A stretch of DNA of 64,000 nt from Candidatus Defluviibacterium haderslevense (GTDB lineage: Bacteria; Bacteroidota; Bacteroidia; Chitinophagales; Saprospiraceae). The notes beneath the pieces were generated by a model, which was not told the origin of the DNA, did not search any database, and was given only the letters and a program-made list of their open reading frames with translations. Position numbers and translations under genes: made by a program. Shown in pieces: positions 29,901 to 38,700 of the stretch. The DNA is taken from assembly GCA_016712225.1 (NCBI GenBank), contig JADJRL010000003.1:2493501-2557500 (forward strand), given 5' to 3'. Positions within the stretch are counted from its first letter, which is position 1. Each line of letters starts with the position of its first letter.

Positions 29901-31080
29901 AGGTAGTAACAAACCATTAATAATAACTAAGGACAATGGTCGATATGCATTTATTGATATGCCTTATAACAATAATTCATATACAATAGTACCATCTAAG
30001 AATAACGACTTTTTGAATGGTGTATCAACTGCTGATATAGTTAAAATTCAAAAGCATATTTTAGGTACAGAGATTCTTAAGGATCCATATAAGATCATAG
30101 CAGCTGATGTTAATGATAGCAAAACAATTACAAGTGCGGATATCGTAGAACTAAGAAAATTAATTCTCGGTGTTACGAATAAGTTTGCTAAGAATACATC
30201 ATGGTCATTTGTTGATCAAACGTATAAGTTTGTTGGAATATCAGATAAAGATGTTTTGGAATCAAATTATCCTAAAACATATGTGATCAATCCATTCAAT
30301 CAAAATATGTTAATTGACTTCAAGGGTATTAAAATTGGAGACGTTAATAATTCTGTTAAAGCAAGTAATTTAAGTAATACTTCGACAAGAACAAAAGAAG
30401 TCTTTACAATGATTGCGGATGAAAAATCATTCAATGCTAATGAAGAAGTATCGATTCCACTATTAGCTAATGCAAATACAATAATTAGTGGATACCAATT
30501 CACAGTACAGTTTGATCCTGCAAAAGTTCAATTCTTGGATATCATAGGAGGTGTTAATTCAATGAATAAAGAAAATATAGGAATAAGTAAAATAGATGAA
30601 GGCTTCATAACATTAAGTTGGAATAGTACTACGGCTATTTCAATCAATGCCAATGAAAATCTATTTACGCTTAAATTCAAGGCTCTTTCGAAAGGTCAAG
30701 TCTCAACTACGCTACAAATCAATTCATCTATTACTTCAGCTGAAGCATACACATCTCAACTTGAAGAAATGGATATCAGACTCGGTATCAGATCAAACCG
30801 CGGCATAGCCGATCAAAACGGTATTGTTTTGTACCAAAACCAACCAAACCCATTCTCTAATCTGACAGTGATAGGCTTCGAGATGCCAAAAGCAGCTCCT
30901 GCATCATTGACGATTTATGATCTTACCAGCAAAGTATTGTATCGCACAGAGATCAATGCAGCTAAAGGTTATAATAGTATTCAGATTAATCACGCTCAGC
31001 TTGGTGTTACCGGCGTCCTCTACTATCAGTTGGATGCAGTAGGATATACCTCTACGCGGAGAATGGTTGTGATCCAATAA
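26983..31080 (+). CDS. T9SS-exported modular protein with dockerin- and cohesin-like domains (1365 aa)
   Basis: The fourth family member. The signal peptide lies at ~20-43 (hydrophobic FILSLLFLTLASVQGTLMAQ) after an extended hydrophilic start. The VSLDQ module comes first (~48-140, TQVSLDQSCRAVITAAMIL, then CWGDLKIEDKLPPVIEC). Next are an Ig/HYR-like unit (~325-415), the FCC module (~415-520, VEFCCDDIG, DCMVEVEVQDKLKP), a RKWKAIDWCQF module (~640-735) and a unit ending with NCKQPTPYCLNG (~735-850). The dockerin-like segment is at ~1011-1062 (NGVSTADIVKIQKHILG, loop DVNDSKTITSADI). A clear cohesin-like sandwich follows (~1138-1259, GYQFTVQFDPAKVQFLDI). The T9SS type A CTD is at ~1281-1365 (LYQNQPNPFSNLTVIGFEM). 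It is closest to the 2213-aa protein in its CTD. It is probably a surface or matrix structural protein. Confidence 0.85.
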   Translation: MEKTIFTSPESKTNKPNWLSRKNFILSLLFLTLASVQGTLMAQCSLACNGLTQVSLDQSCRAVITAAMILNDTMTLCPGAQYEVTVLQYKKKIPTSPIVTGDYINKVLQVEIKDLVSGNKCWGDLKIEDKLPPVIECARDTIPCFLASTFTPYHYDACSWDTLILLDEIITPLNCNPNYIKQIVRKFIARDAYGNTSAVCNDTTLLKRFDTTRILCPIDRSLGNSNAISCKDLTYNRIPLDSKGHPHPSYTGVPRYYDTINRNPLILDTIDLWPVRDIYCNINVTYDDIDLGRIGCVQKYMRMWTIREWYCNTERARICIQILEIVDREAPYIHCPYNFNVTTDGGYKCQATVNLPPAVVFDSCKSAVRVDVVYPGGILKNQNGGTVVLPVGENVIWYRAYDNCYNVDSCELIVSVLDKTSPVVICDRETVVSLSIDGIAHVYAKTFDDGSYDDCHIDSFLVRRMVDGPCDNDNIDDVFRPYVEFCCDDIGTLNQPKKIMVVFRAKDKSGNYNDCMVEVEVQDKLKPVCTAPVNLTIACDFHVDVNNLNVFGEINSDSTLLFNKRTIRYKGYDWTRDSVINLHDGFAHDNCSLTIRKWYEDNRTQCNVGQIIRYWEVSDRNGKDTCKQVLTFFNFHPFNLRDSIWWPRDTTLTMCLDPNTLTPDLMGRPTGHGEDKCDLLGYSWEDHVFHFVNGSNACYKILRKWKAIDWCQFVYNSQTRQYEYQVNTHEQIIKINNLVPPTITGSFTDTTFCTLDSCLNGPAVLTVDLSDDCTPGSELAWEYLIDLDNNGIYDIVKSGVGNVINASGRYKLGKHTIKYVVEDKCGNKVAKERKFNIINCKQPTPYCLNGVAIDLMPMDTDRDGKVDTAMICVWASDVDKGSYHPCGNRVVLSFSKDTSIKSICYGCKDIGQQDVELWVTDATTGQQAFCRTYVEIQDNNNACIKKGTFTGTVSGLLSTNDNQTINEVEVKLEGSNKPLIITKDNGRYAFIDMPYNNNSYTIVPSKNNDFLNGVSTADIVKIQKHILGTEILKDPYKIIAADVNDSKTITSADIVELRKLILGVTNKFAKNTSWSFVDQTYKFVGISDKDVLESNYPKTYVINPFNQNMLIDFKGIKIGDVNNSVKASNLSNTSTRTKEVFTMIADEKSFNANEEVSIPLLANANTIISGYQFTVQFDPAKVQFLDIIGGVNSMNKENIGISKIDEGFITLSWNSTTAISINANENLFTLKFKALSKGQVSTTLQINSSITSAEAYTSQLEEMDIRLGIRSNRGIADQNGIVLYQNQPNPFSNLTVIGFEMPKAAPASLTIYDLTSKVLYRTEINAAKGYNSIQINHAQLGVTGVLYYQLDAVGYTSTRRMVVIQ

Positions 31081-31126
31081 GGCTAAATTCGTTTTGTTCT
31101 AAAGAGTTTACTGTTTTTGGGATGGG

Positions 31127-31166
31127 ACCCCTCTTAGGTAATGACCTAAGGGGGTCTTTTTTTTTA
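31127..31166 (+). terminator. Rho-independent terminator of the 1365-aa gene
   Basis: The left arm GACCCCTCTTAGGT and right arm ACCTAAGGGGGTC (31144-31156) form a stem with one bulged base around AATG, followed by nine T residues. The string GTTTTTGGGATGG just upstream is the same as that before the terminator of the 2213-aa paralogue. Confidence 0.85.
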
Positions 31167-31278
31167 ATCGATTTTGTTTAGGAATAGTGGGAACTTTGAA
31201 ATTAATTGTTGCATTGCGAATGTCCCATATTGAAATCGCACTTAATGATTAATTTTGAACCTCCAATTTTAAATACTA

Positions 31279-31695
31279 ATGGCTAGAATTCTTGCTATCG
31301 ATTATGGAATGAAACGTTGTGGCATCGCAGTGACTGATCCATTGCAACTAATTGCAACAGCATTAGATACTATTGATACCCCTTTGCTTGAATCCTACAT
31401 TCTAAAATATTGTTCTGGAGAACCAGTTGAAAAAATAATTTTTGGTTTACCAACTCATGCCGATGGAAATGATACTTCCTTGACACCGGTCATTAGAATT
31501 TTTCAAGAAAAATTGAAAAAATTATTGCCAGCTATTTCTTTTGATTTTCATGATGAAGCGTTTAGTTCTTCCAAAGCCAAGGAAACTATATTTAGTATGG
31601 GTATTAAAAAAAAACAACGCAGGGATAAACGATTGGTTGACAAGATCAGCGCTGTGATAATACTCCAGGAATATTTGGGACATCATATTTATTAA
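31279..31695 (+). CDS. ruvX: Putative Holliday junction resolvase RuvX/YqgF
   Basis: 138 aa, the usual family length. It has the RNase H-like N-terminal strand with the catalytic Asp (ILAIDYGMKRCGIAVTD, ~4-20), the middle IIFGLPTHADGN loop (~54-65), the FDFHDEAFSSSKA block (~94-106) with the conserved acidic residue, and the basic KQRRDKRLVDKISA block followed by a final helix (~112-135). Members process recombination intermediates or the 5' end of pre-16S rRNA. The gene is 17 bp upstream of tatD on the same strand, so the two are probably co-transcribed. The start ATG gives the canonical N-terminus. Confidence 0.9.
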   Translation: MARILAIDYGMKRCGIAVTDPLQLIATALDTIDTPLLESYILKYCSGEPVEKIIFGLPTHADGNDTSLTPVIRIFQEKLKKLLPAISFDFHDEAFSSSKAKETIFSMGIKKKQRRDKRLVDKISAVIILQEYLGHHIY

Positions 31696-31711
31696 TTTTA
31701 TTTTTACAACT

Positions 31712-32479
31712 ATGAATTGGATTGATACTCACACCCATCTATATTTAGAAGAGTTTAAACTTGATCTGGATCAAGTCATTCAAAGAGCAACAGAAAATGG
31801 TTTGGTCAATGTTTTACTTCCCAATATTGATGTAAGTACGATTCCAGAAGTTGATGCAATGTGCCGTGACTATCCTGAAATAGCAAGAGGTATGATGGGC
31901 TTACATCCTTGTTCTGTTAATGAAAATTACAAACACGATTTAGATATCATTGGGCAAAAACTGTATTCAAATACTTATGTTGGTGTAGGAGAAGTTGGAT
32001 TAGATTTATATTGGGACAAAACCAATTTTGAAATCCAAAAACAAGCCTTCATTACTCAAATTAATTGGGCTAAAGAATTAAATCTTCCCTTGAGTATTCA
32101 TACTCGAGAAGCCACTGCTGAAGCTTTACAAATCATTGAGGCATTACAAGATGGGCGTATTAAGGGTGTATTTCATTGTTTTGGTGGAAGTGTTGAAGAG
32201 GCTCGTAGGGTAAGTGATTTGGGAATGTATCTTGGGTTAGGAGGTGTAACAACCTATAAAAAGAGCAATCTTCCGGATATATTGAATCAATTTGGATTAA
32301 ATCGAATTGTTTTGGAAACAGATGCTCCATATTTGACACCAGTTCCGCATCGCGGAAAACGAAATGAATCAGCATATATTCCGATTATCGGATCACGAAT
32401 CGCAGAAATCTTAAGTTTGGATATTCGCGAAGTTTCCCTAATCACTACTAAGAATGCTAAGGAAGTTTTTAAGTTGTAA
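31712..32479 (+). CDS. tatD: TatD family metal-dependent hydrolase (DNase)
   Basis: 255 aa, full length for the family. Metal-binding motifs are visible in order: DTHTHL at the N-terminus (~4-9), GEVGLDLYW (~94-102, catalytic Glu), HTREA (~130-134), HCFGG (~154-158) and ETDAPY (~205-210). The TIM-barrel spacing is regular. These enzymes are cytoplasmic nucleases or exonucleases linked to DNA repair and quality control. It follows ruvX closely. Nothing unusual is seen. Confidence 0.93.
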   Translation: MNWIDTHTHLYLEEFKLDLDQVIQRATENGLVNVLLPNIDVSTIPEVDAMCRDYPEIARGMMGLHPCSVNENYKHDLDIIGQKLYSNTYVGVGEVGLDLYWDKTNFEIQKQAFITQINWAKELNLPLSIHTREATAEALQIIEALQDGRIKGVFHCFGGSVEEARRVSDLGMYLGLGGVTTYKKSNLPDILNQFGLNRIVLETDAPYLTPVPHRGKRNESAYIPIIGSRIAEILSLDIREVSLITTKNAKEVFKL

Positions 32480-32622
32480 TACCTTATATTTCAACCCATT
32501 CACATCTAAAAAATTCTAATTTATACTTACACGCAAGGTATTTAGAGGTAATCTTCCAGATATTGATTTATAACTAAAGTCATATTTTGGGATTATTTAA
32601 AGCTCAATTGATCCGAAAGTTA

Positions 32623-32630
32623 TACTTTTG
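32623..32630 (+). promoter_or_regulatory. Candidate -7 element of the tRNA-Ser gene
   Basis: TACTTTTG followed by CGC lies 46 bp upstream of the mature tRNA 5' end and matches the TAnnTTTG consensus. Confidence 0.45.
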
Positions 32631-32676
32631 CGCTAGAAATGAAGATGGATCAATTGTTCCATAGCATTCTAATTTA

Positions 32677-32764
32677 GGAGAGATGTCCGAGTGGTTTAAG
32701 GAGCACGCCTGGAAAGTGTGTGTACTCCAAAAGGGTACCGAGGGTTCGAATCCCTCTCTCTCCG
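32677..32764 (+). tRNA. tRNA-Ser (anticodon GGA)
   Basis: An 88-nt class II tRNA. The acceptor stem is GGAGAGA (32677-32683) paired with TCTCTCC (32757-32763), with discriminator G at 32764. The anticodon is GGA at 32711-32713 in the loop CTGGAAA. A long variable arm follows (TACTCCAAAAGGGTA region). The T arm is GAGGG-TTCGAAT-CCCTC. The CCA end is not encoded. It reads UCC/UCU serine codons. Confidence 0.95.
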
Positions 32765-32880
32765 CTGAAAATCAACAACATAATTATAATTGACATTCCA
32801 TGGAAAACACTAAAATGTGATAATATTGATATTAAATAATGGATCAAATTCTAATGGAAAATAACTTATTTAAGAAAATC

Positions 32881-35718
32881 TCAATCGACTATTAACCTTG
32901 CTGTTTTTAAATGTTGGTCTCCTTTCAGTTGATATTGAATGAAATAGAAACCGGAACAGAGATGTTCACATGAATATTTATTTAGCGTTGGGTTTATTAC
33001 TTTTATACATTCGGCACCTCTGATATCATAAATACTAAAATATACAATGTCCTCTTTGTTTTTTATAAAGATATTTCGATTTTGAAAAGACAGGTAATTA
33101 TCAACTTTGTTAGAAATTTCTGAAGTTGATATGGTGTTCAAATTGATTTGTACTGGTATGCGATCACTGGTACATTCCTTTGGATCACGTGTTAGTTTCC
33201 AATCATAAAAATAATGATACTCAGATTCCCCTGAAGCTGAAGATATAATTGTACAAATTCCATTGAGTTGGATTGGATAGAATAGATTGATATTGGATCT
33301 GAACAGCCAAGGTGTATTATTTAGAAAACGTTGTTTATTCCATTGGGTACTTGTGGTTAAAAAATAGTTGCGTTGATTTTTTTGAAGTCTGAAGTTAAGG
33401 GCTATTCTATTTTTTTCTTCATTCAATTCTACATCAATCGAATCAATTGATTTACCTAAATCATCTTTTAATACTATTCTTCTGATACCTTCACGATCTG
33501 TGTAAAGAGTTACGGAATCAAGTGTACAATCTTCATTTACTTTAAAAAAAAGTCCACCATTTAATGTTTGTGCATGATAAGGAATAAATTGATATTCGGG
33601 TTCGTATAGTCCGGCATTGAATGTCGGATAATTTTGCTTGACGTAACTTTCAATCCAGTATTGAGTATTTTTTTCTATCAATGGAGTTTGAAATTTTTTT
33701 CCTTTATAGAGTGGAATTGTATCAGAAAAATTAGAAAACCATTTTGTATTTTCAAGATTCGATTCCAATTGAATTATTTTTTTTGTGTTGATGGTGGTGT
33801 CCCTTACAAGTGGGGCTCGTACTTCATTAACTTTTTGAACGGTCAAAGTATCTGTTAAATAAGATGCACATTGTCCTTTAACTAGTGCAAAATAGGCACC
33901 TGCTTGTGTAATGCTTATTACCGGAGTTTTAATCATGTCTTGCCAAAGTATATCTGTATAACCTGGAACACTCAATTCCAATTGATCATCATGGCATAAA
34001 ATAATATGGTCAGACACATTCAGTTTGGGATGTTCTATTGGATTGTATTCTACATAAATACTATTGGAAATTATCGGACAAGATTTTTGATCTATTGCCT
34101 TATAGAAATAAATTCCAGGATTGTTTACTCTGATGGTATCGGATTGTTCACCGGTATTCCATTCAATGTTTTTTAAATTAGATTGGACTGCTAGTTTAAC
34201 GTTTGCAGTATCGCATAGGATTTGATGTCCACTTGGATATATAGGGATAGTGTTATTTAAACACCCTGACTCGTAAATAACATAATATTGATTTGGATTC
34301 AATTGATAATATCTATTTATTGTTCCATTCGGCCATTCCACAATCATACTATCCACAATATTATTCATTCCTAAACCAAAATGCAACTGGTGTGTGTTTT
34401 GAATGCCAAAAGATTCTCCACACCGCAACTCTCTAAATTGTTTAATTCCATTTACAAATAGATTGATTTTGCATCCAATTCCATTTCGATTGGATTGTTT
34501 TCCTTGTAATGTAAATCCTATAAAATTATTTTTGTTTTTACTGCCAAGGAAGATTCTATCTCTGATGATATTCGGTGAATTAATTAAATCAGCAAATGAA
34601 GCATTTAAATCCAAAGCGCCGTCTTGGTTAAAGTCGGCAATGCTAAATGTACTGATTATATTATTAAAAAAACTTCCCTTAGAAACACTAAAATTCATTG
34701 TGCCATCATTCAACCAAAGTTCAGTTTTATCTCCGGCAATTAAAATATCAATGTCCATATCATTATCAAAATCTTGTAATGATATTTGTATTCCTATACC
34801 TTGATAATTAAAACCTGAAGTTTTGGTGGCATTAATAAAATGGTGGTCCGGAGTTTGACGATAAATGATGCTTGGAGAATAATGATTTAGAACAACTAAA
34901 TCTAATAATCCATCACCATCCAAATCTGCAATATCACTAGTCCAACTTTGGTCCAAACTCCCAATATTTCTTAAATCTGCTTCTTCAATAAAAGTGCCAT
35001 TGACATTATGATAGAATAGATTTCTTCTTCTGCGATCTGTTGAATCCTTTACATCGGGCCTGCATCTGGAAATATATAAATCTGGATCATTGTCATCATC
35101 AATGTCTGACCAAATACATCCATAATTTCCCGCTTCACTATCTTTTTCTTTAATTTTGAAATTAATAAATGTAGTATCACGTTTGAATGGTGCTGGAAAT
35201 GGATTAAGGTATAATCTGGTTTTAGCTAATTCGTCACAGATGGTCAGATCCAAATATCCATTTTTGTCTAAGTCATATAGTGTAGAAGCCTGAGAAAAAA
35301 AAGGCGTTTTATCAATTACGCTTTTCGTAAAACCATTTATATTCTGACTAAACAACAAAATTCCAAATTGCTCTCCAGCAACAATAATATCGTTAAAACC
35401 GTTATTGTCAATATCAGCAATATTTATAGTCCAAACTATACCATCAATATCATCATCCAGTTTTTGCCAAAGAAATCTTAAATCTCCTGTGTTAAGTCCA
35501 ATCCAAAGTTCGACACCCTGATGAATTGAAACCAAATCCGGTAAAAGGTCTCCATTTATATCCACACTCGCTAATGATGAACCACTATTCCAAGATCTCC
35601 CAAGTTCAAGAGGTACAAAATTAATTTGAGCAAGTATTGAATATTTACTAATAAAAAACAATGATAGACCCAAAAATATCAATCGTAATCCTGGCATATC
35701 AATGTTTTTTTTACTCAT
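32881..35718 (-). CDS. FG-GAP/ASPIC-UnbV protein with T9SS sorting domain
   Basis: 945 aa. The signal peptide ends near residue 30 (SILAQ). An alternative start is Met8, which still keeps the signal. At least seven calcium-loop motifs (DINGDLLPDL, DIDNNGFNDI, DLDGDGLLDL, DFNQDGALDL) fill residues ~40-390, predicting one beta-propeller. An ASPIC/UnbV domain follows (~405-480, RNGIGCKINLFVNG, LHFGLGMNNIVDSMIVEWPN). Then come two Ig-like units with Gly-Ile-Tyr-Phe motifs (~485-630), a region of ~180 residues of unknown fold, and a C-terminal ~70-residue T9SS type A-like domain (IYDIRGAECIKV, GFYFIQYQLKG). Unlike the lipobox-bearing FG-GAP proteins at the left end, this one is exported by T9SS. 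It precedes no obvious partner gene. Confidence 0.85.
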   Translation of the reverse strand: MSKKNIDMPGLRLIFLGLSLFFISKYSILAQINFVPLELGRSWNSGSSLASVDINGDLLPDLVSIHQGVELWIGLNTGDLRFLWQKLDDDIDGIVWTINIADIDNNGFNDIIVAGEQFGILLFSQNINGFTKSVIDKTPFFSQASTLYDLDKNGYLDLTICDELAKTRLYLNPFPAPFKRDTTFINFKIKEKDSEAGNYGCIWSDIDDDNDPDLYISRCRPDVKDSTDRRRRNLFYHNVNGTFIEEADLRNIGSLDQSWTSDIADLDGDGLLDLVVLNHYSPSIIYRQTPDHHFINATKTSGFNYQGIGIQISLQDFDNDMDIDILIAGDKTELWLNDGTMNFSVSKGSFFNNIISTFSIADFNQDGALDLNASFADLINSPNIIRDRIFLGSKNKNNFIGFTLQGKQSNRNGIGCKINLFVNGIKQFRELRCGESFGIQNTHQLHFGLGMNNIVDSMIVEWPNGTINRYYQLNPNQYYVIYESGCLNNTIPIYPSGHQILCDTANVKLAVQSNLKNIEWNTGEQSDTIRVNNPGIYFYKAIDQKSCPIISNSIYVEYNPIEHPKLNVSDHIILCHDDQLELSVPGYTDILWQDMIKTPVISITQAGAYFALVKGQCASYLTDTLTVQKVNEVRAPLVRDTTINTKKIIQLESNLENTKWFSNFSDTIPLYKGKKFQTPLIEKNTQYWIESYVKQNYPTFNAGLYEPEYQFIPYHAQTLNGGLFFKVNEDCTLDSVTLYTDREGIRRIVLKDDLGKSIDSIDVELNEEKNRIALNFRLQKNQRNYFLTTSTQWNKQRFLNNTPWLFRSNINLFYPIQLNGICTIISSASGESEYHYFYDWKLTRDPKECTSDRIPVQINLNTISTSEISNKVDNYLSFQNRNIFIKNKEDIVYFSIYDIRGAECIKVINPTLNKYSCEHLCSGFYFIQYQLKGDQHLKTARLIVD

Positions 35719-35779
35719 TACATCAAGCGATAAAGAAAATATTTTTTCTTTATTAAATAAATTATTAAGTGAAGAAAAA

Positions 35780-38700
35780 TTACTTAAGCAAAGTTACATC
35801 GCCAAATAATTTTTGAACAACACCATTTTTCCATTCTACTTCCAAAATCCAGACGTAGACACCTGGATTTATTTTGTCACCACGAAAAGTTCCGTTCCAT
35901 CCATTTACGGGCGTGTTGGGTTCAAAATGTTCATTGGTCCATATCATTTCTCCCCAACGATCAAAAATGCGCATATACCTAATCCATTTATAAGAATCTG
36001 TCTTAACTATAGGATAGAATGAGTCATTCACACCATCACCACCTGGACTAAATACATTGGGTACCCAAATACCTCTTTCTTCAACCTTAATTCGAATAGT
36101 TGCAGTCGCAGTACATCCATTTTTATCAGTAATGGTAACACTGTATTGCTGATCTTTTTGATTATCTGTAATCTTAGGATATGGACAGTTATTACAATCT
36201 AATTGTTCTGATGGATTCCAATCGTAAGTGTCAATTGAATCAATAGGGATGGAATATTGAGGTGTTAAAACAAATGGATCTCCTTGAAACAACACGACCT
36301 CTGGTTTAAGATCAACAACTAAAGGAACCGGAGCAATAACGGTTAATGCATCGGTGATTTCGCAGCCATTGTCATCTATTACTTTTAGTTGATGGTTCCC
36401 AACCTGTACATTGATATCTGCGTTAATATCAATTTGATTGCCATCGAGATAGTAAGAATAATTGGGCTTGCCGCCACTAACTTTAATTTTTGAAAGCTGT
36501 CCAGGATAGTTTACACATTTTGGATTATTGACTTCGAAATCAATATCACTCGGAACATTTTTATCTTTACTTACACTTACTACATCACTTGAGATACAAC
36601 CATTATTCAGATCAGTTACAGTTAATGTATAATCCCCTTCCTGATTAACTTTAGGGGATAAGGTTTTTGATCCACTTACAATCAAGCCATTCAAAGTACT
36701 CCATTGTATAGAATAATTGTTATTTGGTGTATTGATATTTCCGTTTAAATCCAGTTCTAATAATTTGCATGTAAGCAATTGAGCTTGTCCAGCGTCGATA
36801 GAAGGAACTTGGACATTTTCAAACACTTCAACAATAGTTGAATTATTACAGTTATTGGTCATATCCATAACTTCTAGAGTGTATTTCCCGATGGTTGAAA
36901 CAGTAATTTTATCTGTATTTCCAATAACCTGTCCATTGGCATTTTTCCATATGTATTGCATGTTAGTTCCTGAACTAGAGCCGGTGGCTTCAAGTAGTGC
37001 ATTTTTCTTAATGCAAGTAAGAATATCACTTGTGGTTCCTACGGCTACTGGTAGGACTCTGTCATCTTTTATATTAATTTCTTTGAAACTTGAACAGAAA
37101 TTATTTTGATCAATGACCGTTAATCTATAAGTTCCATGTGAGCCGGCTGTTATGTTTTTTTGATTCGTTGATCCAAGAATCAAACCATTACTTGTCGACC
37201 AATTGTAGGAATAGTTTAATCCTTGAGTGTTGTTTTGAATATTAAGTAAAATATCTTTTGTCGAGCAATTCCACAATTGATCGTTACCTAAATCTACTAT
37301 TGGAGTAAGGGTATCAATGCCAACATCTATGGATTGGAAAGTAGAACATCCATTAATGATATCTTCTACTGTTAAGATATAAGTACCCGGTTTTGTGATA
37401 TCAGGTGTTGGTGTGTTTGAATTTCCTATTGGATGGTTTTGTGCAGAGGTCCAGCTATATTTTAATGTGTTGCCACTGGTTGAACTTGCAGTTGAATTCA
37501 ATTGTACAGAAGTTACTTTACAATTTAAAACTGCGGGTTTACTAATTACAGCTACCGGAATATTTAGGTCAGGATTTATAGTTACTTGTTTCGTATCCAT
37601 ACATCCATTAGTGGTATCAATAATGGTTAATTTATAGGTTCCGGCAGAACTAACAATTATTTTATTAGTACCAAGACCAGCATCGATCACACCATTACCT
37701 GACCAAATGAATTTTAAGTTGTCATAATCAGATGACCCCGAGGCATCAATAGTTTTCTGAACGTCTTTACAATTAAATATGGTATCTGCATTTATTTTAA
37801 CAACTGGAGTATTAAGATCTTCAATAACTGAGATGCTATCAGTAATGATACAATGCCCAATGGTGTCTTCTACTTCAATATAAAATTTGCCTCCTTTATT
37901 CACGACAATTGAATGGGATGAGGTGCCACCTACGATGTTGCCATTTTTAGTAGACCAGGATATTTTTTCATTAAGTGATTTAGTGGTAGCATTTATTTTT
38001 ACACTAAGAGACCTGCAATCTATAGGACCCGGATTAGATAATGCAACTGTTGGATTTGATCTTAGGTCGGATACATTAATGGAATCCAGAGTTTCACAAT
38101 TATTATCAAGGTTTTTTACTTTCAAATAAACTTTACCTGATTGGTAAATTTTTTTGTCATACAATCCTGAATCCAATTCTATTTTTCCACTTGGCAATTT
38201 CCATTCATAAATAAATAAACCCTGTTGAAAGTCTTGCTTAGGCAGTACATCGAATTCAGTATTTTTGCAATCAAGACTGAGATCATTGCCGAGATCAATT
38301 TTTGGAAAATCTGTATTTTCATTAATTAGCCAATAGGCTGTATCCTGACATCTTGATTTTTTATCAGTTATTACTAATTTAACTTCTCCAGATTTATTGA
38401 TATCAATAGTTGATATGTTTTTAAGAGTTTTTTGATCTGAAGTAATCCACATCCATTCATAAATACTTGTATCGTTTGGTGTAGAGTTTAATGTTACAAA
38501 TGGTTTAGTGCAATCTATTATAGTATCGCCAGTAATAATTCCTTGAGGTAGACTATTATCAGCATCTACTTTTACAGTAGCGATAAAGTCACAATTAGTA
38601 TTGACATCTACTATCTTCAGACTGTATTTTCCTGGATTAATAGCTTTTGCAAAAGGTGTGCCTTGGCCAGAAATAATATTTGAGGCTGGACTCCAGCTAT

